Shown: positions 44,957 through 54,319, numbered from the stretch's first letter. The stretch is 64,000 bases of DNA from Bradyrhizobium sp. AUGA SZCCT0158 (GCF_018130065.1 NZ_JAFCME010000005.1:1-64000); one strand, 5' to 3'. Numbers and translations are program-made. Notes: generated by a model not told the origin, from the sequence alone.

Positions 44957-45904
44957 TCACGCCACCCTGGCCGCCGTCCCGCACGGCAATCCGGCGCGTG
45001 CCATCCCGCCATAGAGTTGCTCGTCCGGCATTTCCGATTTCAGGATTGATCGCACCGCGACCAGTTTGTTGATATCGATGCCGGTCGCAAAACCCTTGCT
45101 CTCGCACAGGAACACGAGGTCCTCGAACACGACGTTGCCGGTCGCGCCCGGCGCGAACGGACAGCCGCCGAGGCCGCCCAGCGATCCGTCCAGCACGCGT
45201 GCGCCGGCATCGAGCGCCGCCGAGGCGTTGGCGATACCCATGCCGCGGGTGTCGTGCAGATGAATGCAGACCGGCTTTGGTCCCGCGATCTTCACCACGG
45301 CCGCCGTCAATTCCCCGACCTGCTTCGGTCCGGCATAGCCGACGGTATCGGCGACCGCGACCATGTCGACGCCGGCCTCGAACAGCTTTTCTGCAATCCT
45401 GATCACTTCGTTCGGATCGACGGCACCGACGATCGAACAGCCCAGCGCCATCGAGATCGCAGCGTTCACGACAGGTTTGTGCACAGTGGCGTCGCGCAAT
45501 TCGCAGAGCCGCTTGACGTTGGCGATCGCGGATTCGCGGCTGCGGTTGGCGTTGGCCTGGCTGTGCTCTTCGGTCGCCGAGACCACGGTGGCCACTTCAG
45601 CCACGCCTGATGCCAACGCCTCGTTGACGCCGCGCTCGTTCAGCGTCAGCGCGATGCCATAGGCGCCCGGCAGTGACGCGATGGTGGCGATGACCTCGCG
45701 CACGTCGGTGAATTGCGGGAAGGTTTTGGCCGGCAGGAACGAGCCGACCTCGAAATGCCGCACGCCGGCGGCATATTCATCGCGGATCCAGCGCTGCTTG
45801 GCCGCCGTCGAGGGAAACTTCTTCACCAGCTGCAGCCCGTCGCGCAGACCCACTTCGCGCAGAATGATCTTGTTGTCGGGATAGACATCCTGAAGACGGG
45901 TCAT
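44957..45904 (-). CDS. Hydroxymethylglutaryl-CoA lyase
   Basis: This 315-residue TIM-barrel enzyme splits HMG-CoA into acetoacetate and acetyl-CoA. REVGLRDGLQLVKKFPS is the N-terminal substrate-binding motif. HLHDTRGMGIANASAAL holds a metal His. GGLGGCPFAPGATGNV contains the signature active-site Cys. Paired with the CoA-transferase 7 bp upstream, it may degrade HMG or a related dicarboxylate after CoA activation. Confidence 0.92.
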   Translation of the reverse strand: MTRLQDVYPDNKIILREVGLRDGLQLVKKFPSTAAKQRWIRDEYAAGVRHFEVGSFLPAKTFPQFTDVREVIATIASLPGAYGIALTLNERGVNEALASGVAEVATVVSATEEHSQANANRSRESAIANVKRLCELRDATVHKPVVNAAISMALGCSIVGAVDPNEVIRIAEKLFEAGVDMVAVADTVGYAGPKQVGELTAAVVKIAGPKPVCIHLHDTRGMGIANASAALDAGARVLDGSLGGLGGCPFAPGATGNVVFEDLVFLCESKGFATGIDINKLVAVRSILKSEMPDEQLYGGMARAGLPCGTAARVA

Positions 45905-45911
45905 GGCAGCC

Positions 45912-47075
45912 TCACGCAGCGTTGTCGGTTGACGTTTGTTTGTTCAGTTCGGCTCTGACTGCCTCGGTATCGGCGCCGAGAACCGGCACCTTGAGGCCTT
46001 CGCCGATATTGCCGCCGTTCCATTCCACCGGCAATGCGGGAACGCGGAACGGCGCGCCATCGGCGTTGAAATTGTTGACGAGCCCGCCGGGGCGCAGCAC
46101 GTGCGGGTCGTGCAGCAAATCCTCAGGCCGGTTGATCGGCGAGAAGCAGATGTTCAGCGCGTCGAGCCTGGCCGAAAGCTCGGTGACGTTCCACCCTTTG
46201 ACCACCTCCGCGACGCGCGGAATAATCCGGTCCCGCGCCATGATCCGTTCGGTGGTGTTGGTCAAGGTCGGATCGTCCAAAAATTCCTGCAGCCCAAACT
46301 CGCGGCAGAAACTCTGCCAATGGCCCTCGGTAACGACGCCGATGAAGATGCGGTTACCGCCGGCGGTGTCGAAAATATCGTAGATCGGCCAGGCATGTTC
46401 GCGCTCCGGCATCGAGCGCGGCTTGCAGCCTGTCATTTCATATTCGACCATGTGCTGTGCGACGAGAAACAGGCAGTTCTCGAACAGCCCGATCCTGATA
46501 TCGGCGCCATCCTTGTTGCCGCCGCGCTTCTGGTAGAGCGCGGCCAGGATCGCGATCACACCGAACATGCCGCCCATGATGTCGTTGGCGGAAGAACCAA
46601 CGCGCTGCGGCTTGTCGCGCGTGCCGGTCATCGCGGCGAGGCCCGACATCATCTGCACGACCTCGTCGAGCGCTGGACGATGCTCGTAGGGTCCGGACAG
46701 AAATCCCTTGTGGCCGGCCACGATCAGATGCGGATGCTTGCGGCGCAACTCCTCGGTACCAAGGCCCTGCTTTTCGAGCGCACCGTCACGAAAATTTTCC
46801 AGGAACACGTCGGCGCTGGCAAGCAGCCGGTCCATGGTCTCGCGATCCTCCGCCTTGGAGAGATCGAGTACGACGCTGCGCTTGCCGCGGTTGAACAGCG
46901 GGAAGAACGAGACCCCCATGCCCCCTAAGCTGCGGGTCTTGTCGCCGACGGGTGGTTCGACCTTGATCACCTCGGCGCCGAGTTGCGCCAGGATCATGCC
47001 GCAGGTCGGGCCCATCACCATATGGGTCATCTCGACGACCCTCACGCCCTCGAGCGGCAGTTCCGTCCCGGTCAT
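45912..47075 (-). CDS. CaiB/BaiF (family III) CoA-transferase
   Basis: The 387-residue protein starts LEGVRVVEMTHMVMGPTCGM and continues with ILAQLGAEVIKVEPPVGD, the family hallmark. DVFLENFRDGALEKQGLG and the SANDIMGGMFGVIAIL segment with the catalytic-position Asp are present. It directly precedes an HMG-CoA lyase gene. By analogy with succinyl-CoA:HMG/glutarate CoA-transferases it may activate a branched dicarboxylate; this is inference. Confidence 0.9.
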   Translation of the reverse strand: MTGTELPLEGVRVVEMTHMVMGPTCGMILAQLGAEVIKVEPPVGDKTRSLGGMGVSFFPLFNRGKRSVVLDLSKAEDRETMDRLLASADVFLENFRDGALEKQGLGTEELRRKHPHLIVAGHKGFLSGPYEHRPALDEVVQMMSGLAAMTGTRDKPQRVGSSANDIMGGMFGVIAILAALYQKRGGNKDGADIRIGLFENCLFLVAQHMVEYEMTGCKPRSMPEREHAWPIYDIFDTAGGNRIFIGVVTEGHWQSFCREFGLQEFLDDPTLTNTTERIMARDRIIPRVAEVVKGWNVTELSARLDALNICFSPINRPEDLLHDPHVLRPGGLVNNFNADGAPFRVPALPVEWNGGNIGEGLKVPVLGADTEAVRAELNKQTSTDNAA

Positions 47076-47305
47076 GGCTTCTCCCTTGCGCCGTAGCTTG
47101 GGGATCAGACTAAGCCTTCAGGACTTGCCGGGAAAACATAATCTGCCGAACCGTGCCGTCACGGCTGCATAACGCAAATGCACGGGCGGGATCGCTGCCG
47201 GCGTTCCTAACCCGGGTCAGCCCAGGTCTTCTGCGCAGGTCTTGCCGAAGCCCGATTGCATCTCTACCTCTCGCGAGGGTTTTTTACCGAGAAACAGAGG
47301 CCATC

Positions 47306-48058
47306 ATGCTGGACGCCGCCGTCAAGGCGCTTTCCCAAATCCTGTCACCGCCGATGCGCACCATTCTGTGGCGCTCGATCGGGCTGGCGCTGGTGCTGAT
47401 CACGGTGCTGGCGCTCGGCCTGCAGCGGCTGCTCAGCTGGTTCGCCGAATATGGCGAGGTCTGGGCGGAAGGGCTGCTGGGACCTGGCTTTCACACGCCG
47501 CTGAACATTTTGGCCTGGATCGTCTCGATCGCGGCCGGGCTCGGCGTCGTGCTCGGCGGTATCTTCCTGATGCCGGCGATCACCTCGCTGGTCGCCAGCG
47601 TGTTCGTCGACGACGTCGCCGACCATGTCGAGCGCGAGCATTATCCGGCAGAAAAGCCCGGCTCCGCGCTGCCGCTTGGCGTGGCGATCCCCGAGGGCAT
47701 CAAGACGGCGCTGCTGACCATCCTGGTCTATCTGATCGCGCTGCCCTTCGTGCTGTTCGCCGGCGCCGGCTTCCTGATTTTCTTCTTTGCCACCGCCTGG
47801 CTGCTCGGCCGGGAATATTTCGAGCTCGCGGCGATGCGTTTCCGCTCGCCCGCGGAAGCCAAGGCGATGCGCAAGGACAATGCGTCGACCGTGTTCACAG
47901 CGGGGCTGATCATCGCCGCCTTCGTGTCGATCCCGATCGTCAATCTCGCGACGCCGCTGTTCGGCATGGCCTTCATGGTCCATATGCACAAGCGACTGAG
48001 CGGCCCGCGGCCCGAGCTGATCGAGCCGTCGCGGCGCACGGGGATGCCGGTGGTGTGA
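47306..48058 (+). CDS. EI24/CysZ-like membrane protein
   Basis: The 250-residue protein has four or more membrane helices: WRSIGLALVLITVLALGLQR, ILAWIVSIAAGLGVVLGGIF, GIKTALLTILVYLIALPFVL, and TAGLIIAAFVSIPIVNLATP. The ReYFElaAMRF segment (REYFELAAMRFRSPAEAKAM) is typical of the EI24/CysZ sulfate-transporter-like family. The start at 47306 is preceded by CAGAGG; the earlier in-frame start adds 51 residues of atypical composition. Confidence 0.87.
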   Translation: MLDAAVKALSQILSPPMRTILWRSIGLALVLITVLALGLQRLLSWFAEYGEVWAEGLLGPGFHTPLNILAWIVSIAAGLGVVLGGIFLMPAITSLVASVFVDDVADHVEREHYPAEKPGSALPLGVAIPEGIKTALLTILVYLIALPFVLFAGAGFLIFFFATAWLLGREYFELAAMRFRSPAEAKAMRKDNASTVFTAGLIIAAFVSIPIVNLATPLFGMAFMVHMHKRLSGPRPELIEPSRRTGMPVV

Positions 48059-48064
48059 TTAGTA

Positions 48065-48152
48065 GTCTGTCATTCCGGGATGGTCCGAAGGGCCAGACCC
48101 GGAATCTCGAGATTCCGGGTTCGATGCTTCGCATCGCCCCGGAATGACAGAC
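48065..48152. repeat. Extragenic palindromic element, family B copy 2
   Basis: It begins GTCTGTCATTCCGGGATGGT and ends ATCGCCCCGGAATGACAGAC. The central CCCGGAATCTCGAGATTCCGGG is identical to the copy at 12938-13018. It lies between convergent genes. Confidence 0.87.
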
Positions 48153-48157
48153 GGCCC

Positions 48158-48958
48158 TCACACCGTCTTCTCCGGCCACCTACAGAGATCGTTGATCAAA
48201 CACACCTCGCAGCGCGGCTTGCGCGCGAGGCATGTGTAGCGGCCGTGCAGGATCAGCCAGTGGTGGGCGTGCAGCATGAATTCGGACGGGATTATCTTTT
48301 CCAGTCCGAGCTCGACCTCGAGCACGTTATTGCCGGGCGCCAATCCGGTGCGGTTGCCGACGCGGAACACGTGGGTATCGACCGCCATGGTGTGCTCACC
48401 GAAGGCCATGTTGAGCACGACATTGGCGGTCTTGCGGCCGGCGCCGGGCAGCGATTCGATCTCGGCGCGGGTGCGCGGCACCTCGCCGCCGAATTCCGCA
48501 ATCAGCTTCTGCGAGAGCGCGATGACGTTCTTCGCCTTGTTGCGATAAAGCCCGATGGTCTTGATGTAGTCGCGCACGGTGTCCTCGCCGAGATCAAGCA
48601 TCTTCTCGGGCGTATCCGCCACCGCGAACAACGCGCGCGTCGCGCGGTTGACGCCGGCGTCGGTGGCCTGCGCCGACAGCACCACGGCGACCAGCAGCGT
48701 GTACGGGTTGAGATGTTCGAGCTCGCCCTTCGGCTCCGGATTGGCCTTGCGAAAGCGGCTGAAGACCTCGTGGACCTCGGCTGAGGTCCAGGGTTTTGGC
48801 TTTGGCGATCGCTTCGCCACGGGCTTGGCGGACGCTTTGGCCGGCTTCCTGGCCGTGGCCTTTTTGGCTGTTTTCCTTGCGGTCTTACTTGCAGTTTTAT
48901 TTGGCACGGACGGAACGCTTGATTTTTTGGCAGCTTTAGCGCGGATGATTTTGGCCAT
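48158..48958 (-). CDS. nth: Endonuclease III with Lys/Ala-rich N-terminal tail
   Basis: Nth is a base-excision DNA glycosylase/AP lyase for oxidised pyrimidines. The catalytic Lys lies in LPGAGRKTANVVLNMAFGEH and the Asp in VDTHVFRVGNR. The [4Fe-4S] ligands are CLARKPRCEVCLINDLC (C-x6-C-x2-C-x5-C). The first ~50 residues form a Lys/Ala/Pro-rich tail similar to histone H1 tails (KTASKTARKTAKKATARKP), absent from E. coli Nth. Start MAKIIRAKAAKK at 48958; an upstream start adds 37 residues. Confidence 0.94.
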   Translation of the reverse strand: MAKIIRAKAAKKSSVPSVPNKTASKTARKTAKKATARKPAKASAKPVAKRSPKPKPWTSAEVHEVFSRFRKANPEPKGELEHLNPYTLLVAVVLSAQATDAGVNRATRALFAVADTPEKMLDLGEDTVRDYIKTIGLYRNKAKNVIALSQKLIAEFGGEVPRTRAEIESLPGAGRKTANVVLNMAFGEHTMAVDTHVFRVGNRTGLAPGNNVLEVELGLEKIIPSEFMLHAHHWLILHGRYTCLARKPRCEVCLINDLCRWPEKTV

Positions 48959-48980
48959 GATCCGGGTATACTGACCAGCG

Positions 48981-49502
48981 ATGACCGCAAGCAACGACTT
49001 TGATCGGGATGTTGACCAGCCGAAGCTGTTTTCGGCGCGGCTGACGCCGCATCGCTCGCTCAACCGCACCGGCTTCCTGGTGCTGATGGCGTTCCTATGT
49101 GCGGTGAGCTTTGTCGCGGGCGTCGCGTTTCTGTTGATGGGCGCCTGGCCGGTGTTCGGATTCTTCGGGCTCGATGTGCTCGTGATCTACTGGGCGTTCC
49201 GGGTCAATTTCCGCAGCGCCAACGCGTCGGAGGAAATCACGGTGACGCCGTCGGAGCTGCGGGTGCGCCGCGTCAGCCATCGCGGCCATGTGGTGGAATG
49301 GGTGCTCAATCCGCTCTGGGTACGGCTGGACCAGACAGGCGATCCCGAATTCGGCATCGAGCGGCTTTATCTGGTCTCGCGCGGCCGCCGCGTCTCGGTC
49401 GGGCATTTTTTGGGGCCGGACGAAAAAGCAAGCTTTGCCAAGGCTTTACTGGCTGCGCTGCAGTCCGCCAAACGCGGTATTACCTACAATCCCATAACGT
49501 GA
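48981..49502 (+). CDS. DUF2244 family membrane protein
   Basis: The 173-residue DUF2244 protein has two membrane segments (FLVLMAFLCAVSFVAGVAFL and FGFFGLDVLVIYWAFRVNFR) and a cytosolic C-terminal part. It diverges from nth by 22 bp, with a shared short promoter region. The function is unknown; in alphaproteobacteria it often sits near DNA-repair or respiratory genes. Confidence 0.85.
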   Translation: MTASNDFDRDVDQPKLFSARLTPHRSLNRTGFLVLMAFLCAVSFVAGVAFLLMGAWPVFGFFGLDVLVIYWAFRVNFRSANASEEITVTPSELRVRRVSHRGHVVEWVLNPLWVRLDQTGDPEFGIERLYLVSRGRRVSVGHFLGPDEKASFAKALLAALQSAKRGITYNPIT

Positions 49503-49536
49503 ATCCGTATCGGAAATCGGGTGGTTGGAACGTCAG

Positions 49537-50454
49537 ATGAGCCCTAAATCTGATCCCATGATGACACTCGCCATACATGACCAGCGCCTGGCCAAGCCGG
49601 GCCCCCAGAACGCCGCGCTGCGCGACTATGATTCCGTGCGCCGTGCGATCGCCTTCATCTCGGAACACTGGCGCGCGCAGCCGACCATCGAAGCGATGGC
49701 GGACGCCGCCTCGGTGACCCCTGATGAATTGCACCTGCTGTTCCGCCGCTGGGCCGGGCTGACGCCCAAGGACTTCATGCAGGCGCTGACGCTCGATCAC
49801 GCCAAGGGATTGTTGCGCGACTCGGCGAGCGTCCTCGACGCCGCGCTCGACTCGGGGCTGTCGGGTCCGGGCCGGTTGCACGATCTGTTCGTGACGCATG
49901 AAGCGATGTCGCCGGGCGAATGGAAGAACGGCGGCGCCGGCATGACGCTGCGCTACGGTTTCCATCCCTCGCCGTTCGGCACTGCCATCGTGATCGCCAG
50001 CGGCCGCGGCCTTGCCGGGCTCGCCTTCGCCGATCCCGGCGAGGAGCCGGCATCTTTCGCCGACATGAAGCGGCGCTGGCCGAACGCGACCTATGTCGAG
50101 GATCGCGACGGCACGGCCGGTCTCGCGCAGCGCATCTTCGACACCAAATTGTGGCGGCCGGACCAGCCGCTGCGCGTGGTCCTGATCGGTACCGACTTCG
50201 AGGTCCGCGTCTGGGAAACCTTGCTGAAGATCCCGATGGGCCGCGCGGTCTGCTATTCCGACATCGCCAACAAGATCAAGAATCCAAAAGCCTCTCGCGC
50301 CGTTGGTGCTGCGGTCGGCCGCAACCCGGTCTCGTTCGTGGTGCCCTGCCATCGCGCACTCGGCAAGGGCGGCGCGCTCACCGGCTATCACTGGGGCATC
50401 ACCCGCAAGCAGGCGATGTTGGGCTGGGAAGCCGGCCAGGTCGGATTGCATTAG
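49537..50454 (+). CDS. Ada-like AraC-HTH/O6-methylguanine-DNA methyltransferase fusion
   Basis: This 305-residue protein joins an AraC-type HTH (about residues 25-125) to an O6-methylguanine-DNA methyltransferase. The methyl-acceptor Cys lies in FVVPCHRALGKGGALTGYHW. The N-terminal zinc domain of E. coli Ada, which senses methyl-phosphotriesters, is missing. It may repair alkylated DNA and perhaps self-regulate. The start is ATG 49537 or 49558 (MMTLAIHDQRL); the upstream TTG is less likely. Confidence 0.9.
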   Translation: MSPKSDPMMTLAIHDQRLAKPGPQNAALRDYDSVRRAIAFISEHWRAQPTIEAMADAASVTPDELHLLFRRWAGLTPKDFMQALTLDHAKGLLRDSASVLDAALDSGLSGPGRLHDLFVTHEAMSPGEWKNGGAGMTLRYGFHPSPFGTAIVIASGRGLAGLAFADPGEEPASFADMKRRWPNATYVEDRDGTAGLAQRIFDTKLWRPDQPLRVVLIGTDFEVRVWETLLKIPMGRAVCYSDIANKIKNPKASRAVGAAVGRNPVSFVVPCHRALGKGGALTGYHWGITRKQAMLGWEAGQVGLH

Positions 50455-50461
50455 ATCCGTC

Positions 50462-50588
50462 GATTCGTAGGATGGGTGGAGCCAACGGGTCGCGCGAATG
50501 CGCGCCCGATGACAGGCTCCGCGATACCCATCAAGAGCTTGTGACGAAGCTGATGGGTTTCGCTGCGCTCTACCCATCCTACGGATTC
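50462..50588. repeat. Extragenic palindromic element, family C copy 2
   Basis: GATTCGTAGGATGGGTGGAG is mirrored by CTCTACCCATCCTACGGATTC, with an inner GATACCCATCA / TGATGGGTTTC stem. The outer ends match the element at 24573-24661. Confidence 0.82.
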
Positions 50589-50601
50589 ATAGGCTCAAAT
50601 A

Positions 50602-51153
50602 ATGCAATTCGTGCGGCTCTCCTGTCTTGCACTTTCTGTTCTGGCGGCTGCATTGGTCGCCGGATTCTTCTACGCCTATCATTGCTCTGTCATGCCGGGT
50701 CTGGCGACGACCGATGCCGTATCGGCGATCAAGGCGATGCAGGGCATCAACGCGGTCGTTCGTAACGCCGTTTTCGCGTTCAGCTTTTTCGGCACGTTGG
50801 CGTTTGGAGGGCTCGCTGCCGTCCTCTTGATCGGAGCGGGCGGATGGCCGCTGGCGCTGGCCGTTCTCGGCACGGCCATTTATGACCTCGGCGCATTCTT
50901 CGTGACGCTGCGTTTCAGCGTTCCGTTGAACGAAGGTCTCGCAACGGTCGTACCGACGGCGGACAACGCTGCCGCCATCTGGCGGGCCTATCTCGAGCCC
51001 TGGATGTTCTGGAATGCGCTGCGCATGGTGATGTCCGTGCTGGCGCTGGCGGCATTCACGGCAAGCCTCGTCATGTTGATTGCTCGCGCGCCGGGCCTCC
51101 GATTTCCCATGGCTGATATGTCGACCAAGCAGAGCACCCGGCCGGAACACTGA
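50602..51153 (+). CDS. DUF1772 (anthrone-oxygenase-like) membrane protein
   Basis: The 183-residue protein has four membrane segments: VRLSCLALSVLAAALVAGFF, AVFAFSFFGTLAFGGLAAVL, LALAVLGTAIYDLGAFFVTL, and NALRMVMSVLALAAFTASLV. The PxNxxL-type segment RFSVPLNEGLATV fits DUF1772. Members are often labelled anthrone-oxygenase-like, but no substrate is known. It stands alone before gpmI. Confidence 0.8.
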   Translation: MQFVRLSCLALSVLAAALVAGFFYAYHCSVMPGLATTDAVSAIKAMQGINAVVRNAVFAFSFFGTLAFGGLAAVLLIGAGGWPLALAVLGTAIYDLGAFFVTLRFSVPLNEGLATVVPTADNAAAIWRAYLEPWMFWNALRMVMSVLALAAFTASLVMLIARAPGLRFPMADMSTKQSTRPEH

Positions 51154-51226
51154 CGGCGCGCCTCGATTGACGATCGCATATCGATCGCTCACAACCACGC
51201 TGGGGTAAACAGCGAAAGGCCCGTCG

Positions 51227-52759
51227 ATGCAGGAACGTCGTCCCGTAATGCTAGCGATATTGGATGGTTGGGGCTGGCGAGAGGATCCGGCCGACAATGC
51301 TGTGCGTCAGGCCAAAACACCGAATTTCGACCGCCTGTGGAACGCGGGTCCGCGCGCCTTCCTGAGGACGTCAGGACGGGATGTCGGGCTGCCCGATGGT
51401 CAGATGGGCAATTCCGAAGTGGGACACCTGAACATCGGCGCGGGCCGCGTCGTGATGCAGGACCTGCCGCGGATCAACGACGCCATTGTAACAGGCGAAA
51501 TCAAATCCGCGACGGCGCTCACCTCCCTGGTGCAGACGCTGAAGCAGAGCGGCGGCACCTGTCACTTGATCGGGCTGGTGTCGCCGGGCGGTGTCCATTC
51601 GCATCAGGACCACGTCGCGGCACTGGCCAGGATCCTCGCCGAGCATGGCGTGCCGGCGGTCGTACACGCGCTCACGGACGGACGCGATACGCCGCCGAGA
51701 TCGGGGGCCGATGATTTGAAGCGGCTAAGCGCTGCGCTGCCGCCACAGGTTCCGATCGCAACCGTTGTCGGGCGATATTATGCGATGGACCGCGACAAGC
51801 GCTGGGAACGCGTTGGCAAAGCCTATGACGCCATCGTCGAGGCCGAAGGCCCGCATTTTGCCGACGCGCAATCGGCCATATCAGATGCCTATGCGCATGA
51901 TGTCACCGACGAGTTCGTCGTGCCGTCGGTGATCGGCAATTACGCCGGCATCAAAGATGGCGACGGCGTGCTGAGCTTCAACTTTCGCGCTGATCGCGTC
52001 CGCGAGATTCTTGGTGCGATGCTCGATCCGTCATTCGACGGCTTCAAACGCGGACGCAGCGTCCGATACGCCGCCGCCGTTGGAATGACGCAGTACAGCG
52101 CTGATCTGGACAGGCTGATGCAGACGATATTTCCGCCGCAGGCGTTTCCAAACATCCTGGGCGAAGTCACCGCAGCGGCAAACCGGACGCAAGTGCGGAT
52201 GGCCGAAACGGAGAAATATCCGCACGTCACCTATTTTCTCAACGGTGGACGGGAAGAACCTTTTCCCGGCGAAGACCGCATCATGGTGCCATCGCCCAAG
52301 GTCGCGACCTATGACCTGCAACCGGAGATGTCGGCTGTCGAGCTGACGGTGAAGGCCGTGGAGGCAATCGACTCGGGCAAGTATGACCTGATCGTCCTGA
52401 ACTACGCCAATCCGGACATGGTCGGCCACTCGGGAAACCTGGCGGCTGCGATCAAGGCGGTGGAGACCGTCGATACCGCGCTCGGGAAAATCTCGGAGGC
52501 GATCGAGCGATCCGGCGGCGCGCTGCTGGTCACGGCCGATCACGGCAACTGCGAAATGATGCGCGACCCCGCAACTGGCGGTCCGCATACGGCGCACACG
52601 ACGAACCCGGTGCCCCTGCTGCTGCAGGGCGGCGGCGACGTGACGTTAGCGGAAGGCCGGCTGGCGGATATTGCGCCGACACTGCTCGACCTGATGCAAT
52701 TGCCGAAACCGGCTGACATGACCGGCATCTCGTTGCTGCGCCCGAACAAGCAAGGGTAA
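51227..52759 (+). CDS. gpmI: 2,3-bisphosphoglycerate-independent phosphoglycerate mutase
   Basis: This 510-residue metalloenzyme interconverts 3- and 2-phosphoglycerate using Mn2+. PVMLAILDGWGWREDPADNA holds a metal Asp. GLPDGQMGNSEVGHLNIGAG contains the phosphorylated Ser. HQDHVAALARILAEHG, RGxxD-like YAMDRDKRWER and the metal site TADHGNCEMM follow. It is a different fold from dPGM (GpmA). A long palindrome lies after it. Confidence 0.95.
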   Translation: MQERRPVMLAILDGWGWREDPADNAVRQAKTPNFDRLWNAGPRAFLRTSGRDVGLPDGQMGNSEVGHLNIGAGRVVMQDLPRINDAIVTGEIKSATALTSLVQTLKQSGGTCHLIGLVSPGGVHSHQDHVAALARILAEHGVPAVVHALTDGRDTPPRSGADDLKRLSAALPPQVPIATVVGRYYAMDRDKRWERVGKAYDAIVEAEGPHFADAQSAISDAYAHDVTDEFVVPSVIGNYAGIKDGDGVLSFNFRADRVREILGAMLDPSFDGFKRGRSVRYAAAVGMTQYSADLDRLMQTIFPPQAFPNILGEVTAAANRTQVRMAETEKYPHVTYFLNGGREEPFPGEDRIMVPSPKVATYDLQPEMSAVELTVKAVEAIDSGKYDLIVLNYANPDMVGHSGNLAAAIKAVETVDTALGKISEAIERSGGALLVTADHGNCEMMRDPATGGPHTAHTTNPVPLLLQGGGDVTLAEGRLADIAPTLLDLMQLPKPADMTGISLLRPNKQG

Positions 52760-52797
52760 AGCGTGATTTAGGTTGCGCGGACCACTCGCTTCCTATC

Positions 52798-52963
52798 GCG
52801 TCATCCCCGGGATGAACGCAATTGCGTTCACCCGTAGGTGCGCTCGGCGGCGCAATTGCGCCGCTGGCTTGCGCGCCCTCGAAGGATGGAAGCGACTGCG
52901 GCCATCCTTCGAGGCTCACCCAGCGGTGCAAGTGCACCGCAAGGCTCGCGCCTCAGGATGACG
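52798..52963. repeat. Extragenic palindromic element, family G
   Basis: GCGTCATCCCCGGGATGAAC at the left and CTCAGGATGACGTC at the right frame nested stems such as GAACGCAATTGCGTTC, GCGGCGCAATTGCGCCGC, GAAGGATGG/CCATCCTTC and GCGGTGCAAGTGCACCGC. It lies between convergent gpmI and dapB. Confidence 0.8.
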
Positions 52964-52997
52964 TCTGTGGGCTTCGCATTCGGCGCGTCGTCGAACT

Positions 52998-53813
52998 TCA
53001 GAAGTCGCCGAGGCCCAGCACATCGGCCATCGAATACAGGCCGGGCGTCTTGCCCTGCGCCCACAACGCCGCCTTGACCGCGCCTTGCGCAAACATGGTG
53101 CGGTCCTCGGCGCGGTGGGTCAGCTCGATGCGTTCCATCGCGCCGGCGAAGATTACGCTGTGTTCGCCGGTGACGGTGCCGCCGCGCAGCGCCGCAAAAC
53201 CGATATCGCCGGCCTTGCGCGCGCCGGTAATGCCGTCGCGTCCGCGCGCCGAATGCAGATGCAGGTCGATGCCGCGGCCCGCGGCGGCGGCCTCACCCAG
53301 CATGAGCGCGGTGCCCGACGGCGCATCGACCTTGGCCTTGTGATGCATCTCGAGGATCTCGATGTCGAAATCGGTATCCAGCGATTGCGCGACGCGCTTC
53401 ACGAGGGCCGCCAGCAGATTGACGCCGAGGCTCATATTGCCTGATTGCACGACGATGGCACGGGACGTCACGCTCTTGATCACGGCCATGTCGGAGCTCG
53501 ACAACCCCGTGGTTCCGACCACGTGCACCAGCTTCCGTTCGGCGGCGATCGCCACATTGGCGATGGTGGCGGCGGGAACCGTGAAATCGAGAATGCCGTC
53601 GGCGTTCGCCGTGAGCGCCCAGAGATCGGCAGAGAGTTTGACGCCGTTTTCGGGCAGGCCGGCGAGGATGCCGGAATCCTTGCCCAGCAGTTCCGAACCC
53701 GGCGCCTCCAGCGCGCCGGCAAGCACCGCACCTGACGTCTCCGAAATGACGCGCACCAGCGCCCGGCCCATCCGGCCGCCGGCTCCAGCTACGATCAAAC
53801 GCATGTCGGCCAT
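52998..53813 (-). CDS. dapB: 4-hydroxy-tetrahydrodipicolinate reductase
   Basis: DapB makes tetrahydrodipicolinate for lysine and diaminopimelate. [19 protein letters not shown] binds NAD(P)[21 protein letters not shown] supplies the catalytic His/Lys region. The 271-residue length is typical. The start is uncertain within MADMRL; I keep the longer ATG (53813). Confidence 0.96.
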   Translation of the reverse strand: MADMRLIVAGAGGRMGRALVRVISETSGAVLAGALEAPGSELLGKDSGILAGLPENGVKLSADLWALTANADGILDFTVPAATIANVAIAAERKLVHVVGTTGLSSSDMAVIKSVTSRAIVVQSGNMSLGVNLLAALVKRVAQSLDTDFDIEILEMHHKAKVDAPSGTALMLGEAAAAGRGIDLHLHSARGRDGITGARKAGDIGFAALRGGTVTGEHSVIFAGAMERIELTHRAEDRTMFAQGAVKAALWAQGKTPGLYSMADVLGLGDF

Positions 53814-53879
53814 GGCTTCACCTCTTCAAGCCCTATAGCGGGATGGGGACATTCCGGCAACCGATCAGGCCCAAGTCCG

Positions 53880-53971
53880 TCGTCATGGCCGGGCTTGGCC
53901 CTGGCATCCACCTCTTAGCTTTGGGCGCGCAACAGAGACGTGGATGGCCGTGACAAGCCCGGCCATGACGA
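53880..53971. repeat. Extragenic palindromic element, family F
   Basis: TCGTCATGGCCGGGCTTGGC then CTGGCATCCAC is mirrored by GTGGATGGCCGTGACAAGCC then CGGCCATGACGA. It sits between dapB and the DUF1330 gene. Confidence 0.82.
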
Positions 53972-53983
53972 GAAAACGAGACG

Positions 53984-54286
53984 CTAGGGCTGCGGGCCGT
54001 CATAGCCTTCGATCACGATCAGCTCGGCAATCGAGTGCGGTTGTCGAACCTTGATGTTGGCCTGGTATTCCGGCGAGTTATAGCAGGCCATCGCCGCCTC
54101 ATAGCTGTCGAACTCGATCACCACGTTGCGCGAGCGGCTTTGGCCCTCGACGCCGGTGAACGTGCCGCCGCGGACGACGTAGCGCCCGCCGAACTTCTTG
54201 AAGATCGCGAGATTGGCGGCCGCATAGGGCTTGTAGCCCTCGTCATCGTGAACGTCGACGCGACCGATCCAGTATCCCTTGGCCAT
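53984..54286 (-). CDS. DUF1330 domain protein
   Basis: The 100-residue single-domain protein has the ferredoxin-like DUF1330 fold: YWIGRVDVHDDEGYKPYAAA, FGGRYVVRGGTFTGVEGQSR, NVVIEFDSYEAAMACYNSPE. Function unknown. It sits 33 bp after pyrF in the same direction. Confidence 0.85.
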   Translation of the reverse strand: MAKGYWIGRVDVHDDEGYKPYAAANLAIFKKFGGRYVVRGGTFTGVEGQSRSRNVVIEFDSYEAAMACYNSPEYQANIKVRQPHSIAELIVIEGYDGPQP

Positions 54287-54319
54287 CTTGTTCTCCCGTT
54301 TCTTAGTCTCGCTGATTGA

